DNA from: Paraphysomonas bandaiensis
Lineage: Eukaryota; Chrysophyceae
Direction: 5' to 3'
Assembly: GCA_965644295.1 (NCBI GenBank)
Contig: CBFFRP010000457.1
Span: 1-64,000, forward strand
Length of the DNA: 64,000 bases
This document shows positions 21,501 to 33,656 of the stretch, in pieces. The position numbers were made by a program, and so were the translations under genes. Positions within the stretch are counted from its first letter, which is position 1. Each line of letters begins with the position of its first letter. The notes under the pieces were generated by a model. The model worked only from the letters and a program-made list of their open reading frames with translations. It made no database searches and was not told where the DNA came from.

Positions 21501-24500
21501 ATGATGCATGTTATGTATGATGTATGTTATATATGATGTATGTTATATGTGATGCATGTTGTATATGATGCATGTTGTATATGATGTATGTTATATATGA
21601 TGTATGTTATATATGATGTATGTTGTATATGATGTATGTTATATATGATGTATGTTATATATGATGCATGCTATATATGATGCATGCTATATATGATGCA
21701 TGCTATATATGATGTATGTTATATATGATGCATGTTATATATGATGTATGTTATATATGATGTATGTTATATATGATGCATGTTATATATGATGTATGTT
21801 GTATATGATGTATGTTATATATGATGCATGCTATATATGATGCATGCTATATATGATGTATGTTGTATATGATGCATGTTATGTATGATGTATGTTATAT
21901 ATGATGTATGTTATATGTGATGTATGTTGTATATGATGCATGTTATATATGATGTATGTTATATATGATGTATGTTGTATATGATGTATGTTATATATGA
22001 TGTATGTTATATATGATGTATGTTATATATGATGCATGTTATATATGATGTATGTTATGTATGATGTATGTTATATATGATGTATGTTATGTATGATGTA
22101 TGTTATATATGATGTATGTTATATATGATGTATGTTATATATGATGCATGTTATATATGATGCATGCTATATATGATGCATGTTGTATATGATGTATGTT
22201 ATATATGATGTATGTTATATATGATGTATGTTATATATGATGCATGCTATATATGATGCATGTTATATATGATGTATGTTATATATGATGTATGTTGTAT
22301 ATGATGTATGTTATATATGATGCATGTTATATATGATGCATGCTATATATGATGCATGTTGTATATGATGTATGTTATATATGATGTATGTTATATATGA
22401 TGTATGTTATATATGATGCATGCTATATATGATGCATGTTATATATGATGTATGTTATATATGATGTATGTTGTATATGATGTATGTTATATATGATGCA
22501 TGTTATATATGATGCATGCTATATATGATGTATGTTGTATATGATGCATGTTATGTATGATGTATGTTATATATGATGTATGTTATATGTGATGTATGTT
22601 GTATATGATGCATGTTATATATGATGTATGTTATATATGATGTATGTTATATATGATGTATGTTATATATGATGTATGTTATATATGATGTATGTTATAT
22701 ATGATGTATGTTATATATGATGTATGTTATGTATGATGTATGTTATATATGATGTATGTTATGTATGATGTATGTTATATATGATGTATGTTATATATGA
22801 TGTATGTTATATATGATGCATGTTATATATGATGCATGCTATATATGATGCATGTTGTATATGATGTATGTTATATATGATGTATGTTATATATGATGTA
22901 TGTTATATATGATGCATGCTATATATGATGCATGTTGTATATGATGCATGTTGTATATGATGTATGTTATATATGATGTATGTTATATATGATGTATGTT
23001 ATATATGATGGATGTTATATATGATGCATGTTGTATATGATGTATGTTATATATGATGTATGTTATGTATGATGTATGTTATATATGATGTATGTTATAT
23101 ATGATGTATGTTATATATGATGCATGTTATATATGATGTATGTTATATATGATGTATGTTATATATGATGCATGCTATATATGATGCATGTTGTATATGA
23201 TGCATGTTGTATATGATGTATGTTATATATGATGTATGTTATATATGATGTATGTTATATATGATGCATGTTATGTATGATGTATGTTATATATGATGTA
23301 TGTTATATGTGATGTATGTTGTATATGATGCATGTTATATATGATGTATGTTATATATGATGTATGTTGTATATGATGTATGTTATATATGATGTATGTT
23401 ATATATGATGTATGTTATATATGATGTATGTTATATATGATGTATGTTATGTATGATGTATGTTATATATGATGTATGTTATATATGATGTATGTTATAT
23501 ATGATGCATGCTATATATGATGCATGTTGTATATGATGCATGTTGTATATGATGTATGTTATATATGATGTATGTTATATATGATGTATGTTATATATGA
23601 TGCATGTTATGTATGATGTATGTTATATATGATGTATGTTATATGTGATGTATGTTGTATATGATGCATGTTATATATGATGTATGTTATATATGATACA
23701 TGTTATATATGATGTATGTTATATATGATGCATGTTATATATGATGCATGTTGTATATGATGTATGTTATATATGATGTATGTTGTATATGACGCATGTT
23801 ATATATGATGTATGTTATATATGATGTATGTTATATATGATACATGTTATATATGATGTATGTTATATATGATGCATGTTATATATGATGCATGTTGTAT
23901 ATGATGTATGTTATATATGATGTATGTTATATATGATGCATGTTATATATGATGCATGTTGTATATGATGTATGTTATATATGATGTATGTTATATATGA
24001 TGCATGTTATATATGATGCATGTTATATATGATGCATGTTATATATGATGCATGCTATATATGATGCATGTTATATATTATGTATGTTATATATGATGTA
24101 TGTTATATATGATGCATGTTATATATGATGTATGTTATATATGATGTATGTTATATATGATGTATGTTATATATGATGTATGTTATATATGATACATGTT
24201 ATTTGTGATACATGTTGGTCGGGAAGGTAATTGTATGTTGTTATTTATGAAAGTATATGCGGTCGTTTCATAGTTATTAGTGTGTGTGATGTAATTTATG
24301 TAGTAGATATGGTGTGTATATATAATATGTTTTTGATGGTGTGTGTGATGTGTTGTTCTTCAGGGTTCTCATGCACTTCGACAGCGGAGAAAGTTTTCAT
24401 TTTCGAGTGCGTATGAAAAGTCTCGCACCAGTAATTCCGAGCTAATTAACACTTGGCTCTATGAACATGAGATTCCGCTAACACACACTATATTTTCGGG

Positions 24501-26133
24501 GATTTATCAAGGGGCGGATGAGATAAATGATGAAAAACTTGGTGTAGTACGCCACAACACAGGACCAAGTTCTGCTGTGTTTTTTGTTTTGAATTGGAAG
24601 AAGCTTTGGATACACTTTGCAACTGATCCCCGTGATGAATTCGGTGCAAATTACCCTTTTTTTCGAGATATAGCATATGTTTTATTCCATGGTCGCACAT
24701 TTCGTCTCGCGTGGTATATTTTTCTTTACCTTCTCATTATTGTTGGAATATGTTTCATTATTTCTCCCCAATATGCTGAGCCAGTTGCACCGTTTATATT
24801 GTCTCTCAATAGTGTGTTCATTACGCTGTACACATGGTTGTTTGTAGTATACAAAGGTCCTCTGTTATATCGCGAGATGCTGGCGCCGAATGTTCTAAAG
24901 CAACCTACCAAGGTGGGGAATATGTGTATTCGACCTACCTTGTAACCGTGATTTTCTCCATGTGATTACTACAATTCATAGGTATCTGAATTTACTACTG
25001 GACTCATACAGTCAGGAGAGCAATCCGCGTCTTATGGGACGTTATGGTTGAGAGGTCTTTACGCTTTCGGAAGAGAGATGTTTCCAATGTATCGATCGAC
25101 AACTAGTTCTACCTCACCGAGCGTTGCGGCGTATCACCCCTCAACACATGAGACATGTGAAAATTTAGGTTTTTACCAGCTGCTCAATGTAGCAGTGAAG
25201 TTTGTGATATTTCGGCACCAAGGGTGTCACCTGGAAGGCCTCGACAAAGTTGCTAGAAAAAGCATATGTGTGTTCGGGCTACTTTCTATTATTTCGTCGG
25301 GCCACTATATATACACTATTTTAAGTAATCTCAATATTCTGCGAGGATGTTGGTATGATATCGACACTGAAGTTCAAAGTACTCGGTTTTGTGCACTGGT
25401 GTCCTTCCTATATGCCACGACTCTATTTGGTGCGGTAGTATTTGCATTAACAATCATATTGTGGATTGCTACTATGCTTGGGCTACTTGGTATATCGTTC
25501 GCTACAATCAGCATCCTACAACTGACTTCAAGTTGGTGTAAGCGATACGCTCCGCTAAGACAGGTCTGCGCACATACTGATGAAGATGACGAGACTCTAC
25601 AAGCTCTTGGAAGCCTGCTCAGACGTGATTCTATTGAAAGCTACCTGTTTCAGCAGGAGTTTATGCGACAGATTGGGCATCGATTAAGTACTTTACTATG
25701 TTTCACATTCTTATTGGCAATGGTGTCTATAGTCTTATCTCTTTATAGCCTCATCGCCAGTGAGGATGGAGAAACCTATTACACGAATGAAAATCTTGTC
25801 ATTCAAACGTACTCACAGATGGCTGTGGTGATAGTGATGTATCTTTTTCCGCCCCTTTGTATTGCGAATTCTAATGTCGCAATTGACCGCCTAGAAGAAA
25901 CCATACGCAGTTCAGGATTTGATGATTTTTCCATTATTGGAGGTCGTCAAGAGTGGTTAGATTTCATCAAACAAAATCCTTGTCTATGGAAAGTATTTGG
26001 GGTTCCTATTACCTTTAACTATTTAGGTGTAATGACTACTAGTATAGTTTTAACTCTTTTGTATGCAATGGGACCAGAGTTTTTTGTTAAATTTGTTGGT
26101 TTGCGTAGTAGCTCTGGCCTTTTTTCAGATTAA
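18578..26133 (+). CDS. polytopic membrane protein, about eight membrane spans
   Basis: Three exons joined in phase 0: 18578-18637 (MNIELEMSNPVLDRDQLPDK, donor GTACAG), 24364-24912 and 24982-26133, giving 586 residues. The first exon is inferred from phase and position; the other two are firm. The cytosolic-looking N-terminal region of about 130 residues is followed by hydrophobic spans near LAWYIFLYLLIIVGICFII, the next VFITLYTWLF, SICVFGLLSIIS, LYATTLFGAVVFALTIIL, TMLGLLGISFATIS, LLCFTFLLAMVSIVL, MAVVIVMYLFPP and GVMTTSIVLTLLYAM. The long intracellular N-terminus and a last span after FGVPITFNYLG recall protist gustatory-receptor-like proteins, but I do not claim that family. Intron 1 is 5.7 kb and consists almost wholly of satellite. 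Confidence 0.65.
18700..24215. repeat. 16-bp satellite TATATATGATGYATGT, about 340 copies
   Basis: A continuous 5.5-kb array. Variants differ mainly at the Y (T or C), by GTTGTATAT for GTTATATAT, and by GCTATATAT. Larger blocks recur: the variant phrase GTTATATGTGATGCATGTTG appears at 21014 and again 528 bp later (33 units), so a higher-order structure exists. The array sits inside the inferred intron 1 of the polytopic membrane protein. Confidence 0.97.
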
Positions 26134-27566
26134 ATAAAATGTGTGTAATATCGAGTACAATACATGCACTTTAAGCTATGTAATTGAAGTAGTTGTTATT
26201 ATATAATTACTAATACTGCATATGTATTGTATTGTAAACTGACTCTGTGTTTAGAATTCCACGTGAAATATTCATATTATAGCTGCTAGATCTACTTCTT
26301 ATAAGTATCTATGCACACGTAAAATCTTAGCATTATTATTCTGAGCTATCTGTAGAGTGTAGAGAAACAAGGCTACAGAACAATATATTGTATATTGCAT
26401 TTTATACTATAGATCTATTGACTGCAATTGTTCTTGCTATATATACATATATGCTGTTCGATAGGATTGGAAGAGTTTACGGAAGTGGTCGCACCTTGGT
26501 GCTTGCGGCGACGCACAAGCAGCTTCTGTAGCGTTAAATAGTAGGATAATAGAATTATGGGTAGCGGTCTAACTAGTATGTCTAGCATTCAACTAGCCAC
26601 TATTTTGGTGCAGGTTTTTAACGCCTATTGCTAAATAACAAGACTTTTAATATAGGATTGGAAGAGTATTGCAATATATTGCAAAGAACAATACTGGCAT
26701 CTATTATCTATGATACTGGTATCTAGCATAGAGACTATACGAGTATACAGCAACTACTGTACGTAGTGATGGAGGCCGATACGATTTCGGCCGAAGCCTA
26801 CCGGATTGGCTTCGGCTATACTCGACCGGCTGAATATTGCAGTCAGGCCGGCGGGCGGAACTTAGGTCGGTTGATCAACAGGCCTGTATACCGGTATGCT
26901 GCTGTATACAGATCTGGATAATGGGCAGTACTCATATTACTACTGCAACCGTTTGTTATAATGACTTAGAGGCAGTAAATGGGTTCATAGCATTGTTAGA
27001 TTCTAACATTATGTCCTGTATGAAGACTCCAGAATCATCATATTATTACTACTGTACCAATCCTATCAAACTTATATGTTGATTAGATCAATGTGTATAG
27101 AGACTATGAGCCTGATATGAGGGTTGGAATGAGAAGGGCCTACAGTTGAAAGTGAAGAGGGACAAAGGTGTATATATTAGAGAATTATGAACACTATTTC
27201 CTGGATTTTCGATATAGATTGGCTATATTCCGTAGCTTTTTTTGAGGTACCTTTGAGCAAAAATATTCATATAGCAGGATTTTGGAAAAAACAGCCTAAT
27301 ATTAAGGTATGGGTGGGAAGAAGAGATTTCCCAATATCCTGAAATCAGATAATATTAGACAAAAATATCACGAGACTCCTCTATATAGAAAACAACCATT
27401 GAATAATGTCAGGATTTTAGGAAATATGTACTGTCTCGTTGGTTATGTATGGTAGTGGGGTGACTGTATAGATAGTACGTATATCTGGATGGTATACACA
27501 CTGCCTGTCATAGAAGAGTGGAATCATATCATCACACTGACGGTCCAATTATTACATATCACTGAG
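26134..27566. other. intergenic region with dispersed repeat and GC-rich patch
   Basis: No supported gene. It contains dispersed repeat copy B (26481-26635) and a compact GC-rich, CGG-containing patch at 26770-26900 with inverted GGCCG/CGGCC words in otherwise AT-rich DNA. Nothing else is recognised. Confidence 0.5.
26481..26635 (+). repeat. dispersed repeat copy B
   Basis: Holds the core GCACCTTGGTGCTTGCGGCG, then AGCGTTAAATAGTAGGAT and CTAGCATTCAACTAGCCACT, ending at AACGCCTATTGCT. It matches copy D over this whole length in reverse orientation. Confidence 0.75.
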
Positions 27567-27902
27567 ATGTCGATACCAGAAGGAAGAAGAAAGAGAAGAA
27601 CAGCGGTCGAAAACGCTCAAGAGGTAGTCTCAAAGCGTCTATGCACGAAGACAAAAAGGCACTACGGCGGCATGATAAAACTATTCTCTGAATGGATGCG
27701 AGACCATGAAGATCCATCAGTCTCTTCATTGTATCACTCTGATACTAGAGCACTTGCACTACCAATTCCAAATGACACTTTAATTGAGTTTTTCGGTCAT
27801 ATTGGTAACGGAGGTGACTACATTCTTGATTCTAGGTGTATTTGTTCACGAAATTGGAACGCATTCGTTCCGCAAAGGTGTAGCAACCTATGCTCAGAGT
27901 AA
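27567..27902 (+). pseudogene. tyrosine-recombinase-type N-terminal fragment (Crypton-like remnant)
   Basis: 111 residues from ATG 27567 to a TAA at 27902. The basic leader (PEGRRKRRTA) and the segment TKRHYGGMIKLFSEWM, followed by a short helical stretch, resemble the N-terminal core-binding domain of tyrosine recombinases used by Crypton-type elements. No catalytic domain follows within the next kilobase. The tail after about residue 85 (SRCICSRNW) looks non-homologous. Either a decayed transposon fragment or the first exon of something unrecognised. Confidence 0.35.
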
Positions 27903-28154
27903 GTCAGGTTGTTATAGATAGAATTAGATCTTATATATAAGAATAGTCGCTGGTTTGTGATTTACTGTAAATCCTAAAAACACATAAAGTATGCTTCTAT
28001 TTTCTATTATAAAATTATACGCCTAATGGCTATGTATCACCTTTTGAAACTAAAATTTAATAGCATCTAAAAATACTATAACGGCTATATAATCGTTAGG
28101 TACCGCATTACTCACATATAGCTAATTTTAACACAAATATCTTTTTCCTACATA

Positions 28155-28342
28155 GAGACTTTTTTCGACAAAGCGGACCAGTCTGGTCCCACTTTATTTT
28201 TTTGTATTGTGTTTTTTCGTATGGAACATGAGTGTAGAGCTTCGAAATTGTAGTTAAAATGAGTACAATTTTTTTATTTCGAGTGGGACCAAATACACTC
28301 CGACAAGTGGAGGGCTGGTCCACTCTGTCAAAAAACGTCTCC
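28155..28342. mobile_element. 188-bp MITE with mariner-like TA flanks
   Basis: Inverted ends match over about 25 bp: left GAGACTTTTTTCGACAAAGC and right (reverse complement) GGAGACGTTTTTTGACAGAG, both continuing GGACCAG. TA dinucleotides flank both ends (28153-28154 and 28343-28344), as expected for Tc1/mariner-type insertions. No coding sequence inside. Confidence 0.6.
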
Positions 28343-28807
28343 TAGAATAAACATTATAAGGCCATTTTTAATACCCTAAATCTCTAAATCCTTAGAGTTG
28401 AACTATAAGGTATTGATTTATTGTTGAATTGTATATAATGATTAGAGATTATTGATGTAACATGTCGATATAGTGGACTTAGTATTACTGATGCTATGAT
28501 GCTATCGACCTTCTATTGATGTCATGGATATCGGCATCCTTTGTATATTTTTGTTCCAAGGTACCTCAAATAGTGAGACAATAATTATCTGTATTCTAGC
28601 CGTAGTTGTGTAGCAGTAGTATAGAGGATTTATGCTTCAATTTATTTCCGAAAAAATAAGATGCGTGTCATGTATGTATCAAACCATATCAACCAGCTAG
28701 AATACATACCGCTGTATTATGTAATACACCCATCATACATGTATAACCTCATTCACTGTATTATGTAATACATGTATTGACTACACATTTTTCTAAACGG
28801 TCGAAAC
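28343..28807. other. AT-rich spacer
   Basis: No gene seen. It lies between the MITE and the tetranucleotide array. Confidence 0.5.
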
Positions 28808-29875
28808 GTATGTATGTATGTATGTATGTATGTATGTATGTATGTATGTATGTATGTATGTATGTATGTATGTATGTATGTATGTATGTATGTATGTATG
28901 TATGTATGTATGTATGTATGTATGTATGTATGTATGTATGTATGCATGTATGTATGTATGTATGTATGTATGTATGTATGTATGTATGTATGTATGTATG
29001 TATGTATGTATGTATGTATGTATGTATGTATGTATGTATGTATGTATGTATGTATGTATGTATGTATGTATGTATGTATGTATGTATGTATGTATGTATG
29101 TATGTATGTATGTATGTATGTATGTATGTATGTATGTATGTATGTATGTATGTATGTATGTATGTATGTATGTATGTATGTATGTATGTATGTATGTATG
29201 TATGTATGTATGTATGTATGTATGTATGTATGTATGTATGTATGTATGTATGTATGTATGTATGTATGTATGTATGTATGTATGTATGTATGTATGTATG
29301 TATGTATGTATGTATGTATGTATGTATTTATGTATGTATGTATGTATGTATGTGTGTATGTATGTATGTATGTATGTATGTATGTATGTATGTATGTATG
29401 TATGTATGTATGTATGTATGTATGTATGTATGTATGTATGTATGTATGTATGTATGTATGTATGTATGTATGTATGTATGTATGTATGTATGTATGTATG
29501 TATGTATGTATGTATGTATGTATGTATGTATGTATGTATGTATGTATGTATGTATGTATGTATGTATGTATGTATGTATGTATGTATGTATGTATGTATG
29601 TATGTATGTATGTATGTATGTATGTATGTATGTATGTATGTATGTATGTATGTATGTATGTATGTATGTATGTATGTATGTATGCATGTATGTATGTATG
29701 TATGTATGTATGTATGTATGTATGTATGTATGTATGTATGTATGTATGCATGTAGGTAGGTATGTATGTATGTAGGTAGGTAGGTAGGTAGGTATATATG
29801 TAGGTAGGTACATATGTAGGTAGGTAGGTACATATGTAGGTATATATGTGTAGGTAGGTAGGTAGGTGTGTCATA
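28808..29875. repeat. (TATG)n array with a degenerate GTAG tail
   Basis: Nearly pure TATG from 28808 to about 29750, with single-base variants at 28945, 29329 and 29354. The last 120 bp decay into GTAGGTAGGTACATATGTAGG. The Harbinger element begins 7 bp after the tail. Confidence 0.97.
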
Positions 29876-30116
29876 GATAGTGGGTGACTACCTAAATTGC
29901 ACAAACACATAAATGCATAAAAAATCTGGGATTATAGAAATCTGGGTATTTATGCAGGGTGTGACTTCCTTAATTGCATAAATACATAAATAATAAAATG
30001 GCCATTGCAGATTTCATGCATATTTGAATTTTAAAAATAGTGAAGTCTCTTGCAGTGATGAGTGAGACATATGGAGTGGATATTTTTAAAATAGTAAAGT
30101 AAGGAATTCGTCGAGT

Positions 30117-30984
30117 ATGACAACTTCATCTAGCAGTGGTCGACGGGCAGGTGTCCCGAACTACAAGAAGGGAATTGTCTTGAATATAGTCAATGACATT
30201 CTTCCGTCTTCTAGTCTAGACTGGGTAGCTGTGGCAGAGAGGTCAGATAGCAGTGCATACACTGAATAGTTATATTTATCAGTTGTACAGATATAAGATT
30301 GCTGCCCAAGAGACTGTTGATCGTGAAGGTCCTGATATGAAGAGATACTTCATACAGAAACTATGCAACAATGGGCGCAAGCCCACTGGAAACAGTGGGA
30401 CGAATGATACCACTCGTCGTGCCCAAGAGATTTATCAACGTATTCTGTGCAAGGAAAATGTCGGCATCTATGGAGACGACTCAGACATTGACAGTCCATT
30501 GGATTTTGAGGAGGAGTTTCCAGAAATGGGAAATCTCGAAGGACCGGAAAGCAACTCCGACGACGAGCATAATGACGAAATTGCTGACCAACCAGTAAAC
30601 AACGAACCAGTTGCCGAGCCTCCACAGAAGAAACGTAGAACCGAAAAGTCGAAGAACTGCCGAAATGGCATCTCGGCTAGAACTTCCGTCTCGAAAGCAA
30701 TTAAGACTTGCGTGGACGGGTTGCAAGGTAGCAATAATACAAACGTCTTATTATCTTGCATGCAGATGATGCAGCAACAAAATCAGCAGATGATGCAGCA
30801 ACAAAATCAGCAGATGATGCAGATGATGATGTTCATGATGGGAAATCGTGGTTCATCACAGAATACTACTCCTGGTACCCCGCTGCAAATGTCCACCACA
30901 AGTACACCACAGAGCAGCAACTCATCAGATTCATGTGGGAGTAATCCATCAAATTCATTTCAAAATCCTAGTGTAGTATTGTAG
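30117..30984 (+). CDS. Harbinger accessory Myb/SANT-like DNA-binding protein
   Basis: Two exons, 30117-30241 and 30291-30984, separated by a 49-bp intron (AG|GTCAGA ... GTACAG|ATA), give 272 residues. The N-terminal module has VLNIVNDILPSSSLDWVAVAERYK, then RYFIQKLCNN and KPTGNSG, the order seen in accessory ORFs of oomycete-like Harbinger elements (helix, W-x2-VA, KPTG). An acidic middle, a basic KKRR segment (probable nuclear signal) and a Gln/Met-rich repeat (MMQQQNQ twice) follow. These proteins bind transposon ends and help import the transposase. Its 3' end faces the transposase gene across 57 bp. Confidence 0.8.
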
Positions 30985-31041
30985 ACAGCTAGGGTTGATT
31001 ACTAATGTGAAAGTAAGCAATGCATAATTAAGAAATATTTA

Positions 31042-32172
31042 TTACATGAAGTATCTTGCAATGTGGTCGTAACCTTCCACATTTACGTACTCCTCATACA
31101 AAGGATTAAATACAGTTGCTATTTGATTAAGTCCTACATGGTGAGTGCGAAAATTGTGAACCAGCACAATAGCTAGTAATATTTTCCCTCGAATAAATTT
31201 GCACGAGGGTAGACGACTCTTCAATCGAGAAAACGTTCCTTGTAGTGCTCGCATACCCCATTCAGCCGCCTGTCTCAATGATATGCACTTAGCATGCCTT
31301 CTTAGTAGAGCATGCCGCAAATTTGGAGCCAGTTTAGCTCTAGCTTTTCTTGACAAAGGACCTACTAGTTTGTCATAGAGATCACCAGAGCGCGGAAATC
31401 CTTGATCAACGCAAAAGGCGTATACACCAATGTCTCTTCTGACCTTCTCTATAAAAGAAGCTGCCACTTGTGAATCGTGCCATGAACCGGGAAAGTTAAG
31501 ACAAGCGTATAGAACTATACCTTTAGGCGAAAAGGCTAGTACATTGTTAGTCATGGTATCGTGATAGTATCCATTGTACATGACGGACTGTTCGTGGTCG
31601 TCATCACTGCATTGTACAGGCAGACTCACGCCATCAACGAAACCGATAATATTTTTTAAAGTGGGCTCACGTCTCTCTACTAAAGCTGCGAACTCAGACA
31701 TCTGCTCCCTATCGGGAAATCTTATGCGACTGTGCTCCTCTTTTGCAAGAATTCTACATACTTCATATAACATAGTCTTTATTACTCTGGATGCGGTTGA
31801 AGGAACCACCCCAAACAGTAAACATAGGTGCTTTATACGCATACTAGAATTCACATAAAACAGAAATAGGCCAAGTTTACCATCATTGTCAAGGCTACTA
31901 GGTCGACCGGATTTGAGGACAACATCTTCAGCAAATAAGATACCCCTCAACAACTTAAAAACCGGTCTCGTCATCCCTGTCAGTAGTAGAAAAGATTGAT
32001 CATCTGCCCCATGCAACACACGAACCCATGGTGCGAAACGAGGAGAAACAACTGCCGATCTCGTCAAGTTAGCACGACTTCTACAGCTGTTATACAATAG
32101 CAACAAGAGAAGTACGCACAGTAACTTCTGCTTAGATTCATTCCTGTCGATTAAGCTACAGTTGGGTAGCAT
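31042..32172 (-). CDS. PIF/Harbinger transposase (DDE_Tnp_4 type)
   Basis: 376 residues, single exon. A helix-turn-helix-like N-terminal half contains KHLCLLFGVVPSTASRVI. The catalytic triad motifs are present: first Asp in IGFVDGVSLPV, second Asp in FCVDQGFPRSGDLYD and Glu in QAAEWGMRALQGTFSRLK. Length and spacing are normal for the family and no frameshift is visible. It cuts and rejoins element ends together with the accessory protein upstream. A hydrophobic stretch at residues 17-31 is probably incidental. Confidence 0.93.
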   Translation of the reverse strand: MLPNCSLIDRNESKQKLLCVLLLLLLYNSCRSRANLTRSAVVSPRFAPWVRVLHGADDQSFLLLTGMTRPVFKLLRGILFAEDVVLKSGRPSSLDNDGKLGLFLFYVNSSMRIKHLCLLFGVVPSTASRVIKTMLYEVCRILAKEEHSRIRFPDREQMSEFAALVERREPTLKNIIGFVDGVSLPVQCSDDDHEQSVMYNGYYHDTMTNNVLAFSPKGIVLYACLNFPGSWHDSQVAASFIEKVRRDIGVYAFCVDQGFPRSGDLYDKLVGPLSRKARAKLAPNLRHALLRRHAKCISLRQAAEWGMRALQGTFSRLKSRLPSCKFIRGKILLAIVLVHNFRTHHVGLNQIATVFNPLYEEYVNVEGYDHIARYFM

Positions 32173-32405
32173 ATGTCTACTTTATATAGCTTCAGCTCTT
32201 TAAATAGTTTATGCATATGTTTATGCATATAGGATAGTTTGTACGAGGGGTCCGGGGGGGTCTCCTAAAAAAACATAAAATCTGCATAAATTCATGAGTT
32301 TATGCAGCCTATTTTATGCAGATTTATGTGTTTGTGCAATTTAGGTAGTCACCCAGTGTCTGGTTGTCTCATAACATCATCTTATAATAAACTACACACA
32401 CACTC

Positions 32406-33656
32406 ATGCTCCTTCTCTTATTCCTTCCTACCATTCTATCCACCACATTCATCCCTCCTTCTCACCCTTCTCTCTATCTTAACGGTCGTACAGTTCCCTC
32501 AATATCTCCTATACCATATATATCATACGATCACCCTGGTATCACTGTATCTATAGCCATACAAGGATCATCCTATATTGATATTTTATTACAACAAAAA
32601 TATTATCATCAACCAAATATTTTTTGGATTTATTTGGACAAACAGGCTACTGGAGACATCATTGATACATCCTTACATACATACTCATATATAAACTCAT
32701 CAGATGGTAACTCCTCATATACTCATTACCAATCAACTCCTATACGATATCCACTTGTTAGAAACCTTACCTCTGATCCTCATGTTGTGTCTATTATGAA
32801 AGTCACTGAAGCAGATTGGAATAATCCCAATCCGACACCAAACTACATTGACTTTCATGGTTTTATTATTGATTCAGGTGATATCATTCCACTACCAGAC
32901 CCTCCCATTAGGAGGGTAGAGTTTGTAGGGGATAGTATCACTGCTGGCTACTGTAACATGTGTAAGGGGGCCGATGAAGGAGCGGAAGGGTATACACTGG
33001 AGTCGTTTGGTGCATCTTGGCCCACTTTGGTATGTGATGCGTTTCAGGCTGATTGTCACACTGCAGGTTAGTGGCGTATATGAATGGATATGTATGTATG
33101 TATGTAGGTTAGTGGTATCCAAGCTTTAATGTTCAAAAGTTGTTGTGATTGTATTTGTTCAGCGTGGTCGGGGCTAGGCATGGTTCGAAACTGCTGTGGG
33201 GGCGATGTCTTCATGCCGGAGATATACACACGTGCCCTTGCCTCCGTATCCGGATCAGTGTGGTCCTTTGATGGTTCATGGACCCCTGATGTCGTGGTGA
33301 TTAATCTGGGTACTAATGATGGCCTAGACCCTGACTCTCCAGGAATATTAGAGGAAGAGTATCAGAACACATATGTAGAATTTGTACGAAACATATCGAC
33401 GTGGTACACTCCCAGCCCTACATTCTTCCTTGCCTGTGGACCTATGAGCGATGCCTACTGTGGCTATGTACACAACGTCATATATAATCTAACCGCAGGA
33501 GACCATCCCCTGTCAGTCCACTTCCTTGACCAAACAGGAGTATTGGACGATTCAAACAGGTGCTGCGATCACCCCGACGAAGGTGCAGATAAGATTCTCG
33601 CAGATATCACTTTAACGGACATTTCCGATGTTATGGGGTGGGATTACACACCATGA
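32406..33656 (+). CDS. secreted CE2-type SGNH esterase
   Basis: Two exons, 32406-33066 and 33163-33656 (CTGCAG|GTTAGT ... TTCAG|CGTGG), give 384 residues. MLLLLFLPTILST is a signal peptide. Residues about 20-165 fit the beta-sandwich lead domain of carbohydrate esterase family 2. The SGNH domain follows: VEFVGDSITAGY with the nucleophile Ser, VVINLGTNDG (block III) and CCDHPDEGADKI with the catalytic His. Several N-x-S/T sites and Cys residues suit secretion. Expected reaction: removal of acetyl groups from polysaccharide. The start is 48 bp downstream of the Harbinger insertion, which separates it from the tetranucleotide array. Confidence 0.82.

Larger units (their letters stand above)
29882..32354. 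mobile_element. complete PIF/Harbinger DNA transposon
   Basis: 2473 bp. Perfect terminal inverted repeats of about 33 bp begin GGGTGACTACCTAAATTGCA at 29882 and, reversed, at 32354. The 3-bp target duplication AGT occurs at 29879-29881 and 32355-32357; three-base duplications are typical of the superfamily. Inside are two convergent genes: a spliced Myb/SANT-like ORF and a DDE transposase. Ends and both ORFs are intact, so the insertion looks recent and may be active. Confidence 0.93.

Noticed and set aside
18700-24215. CRISPR-like direct repeats
   Set aside because: Units are contiguous with no spacers; it is a satellite.
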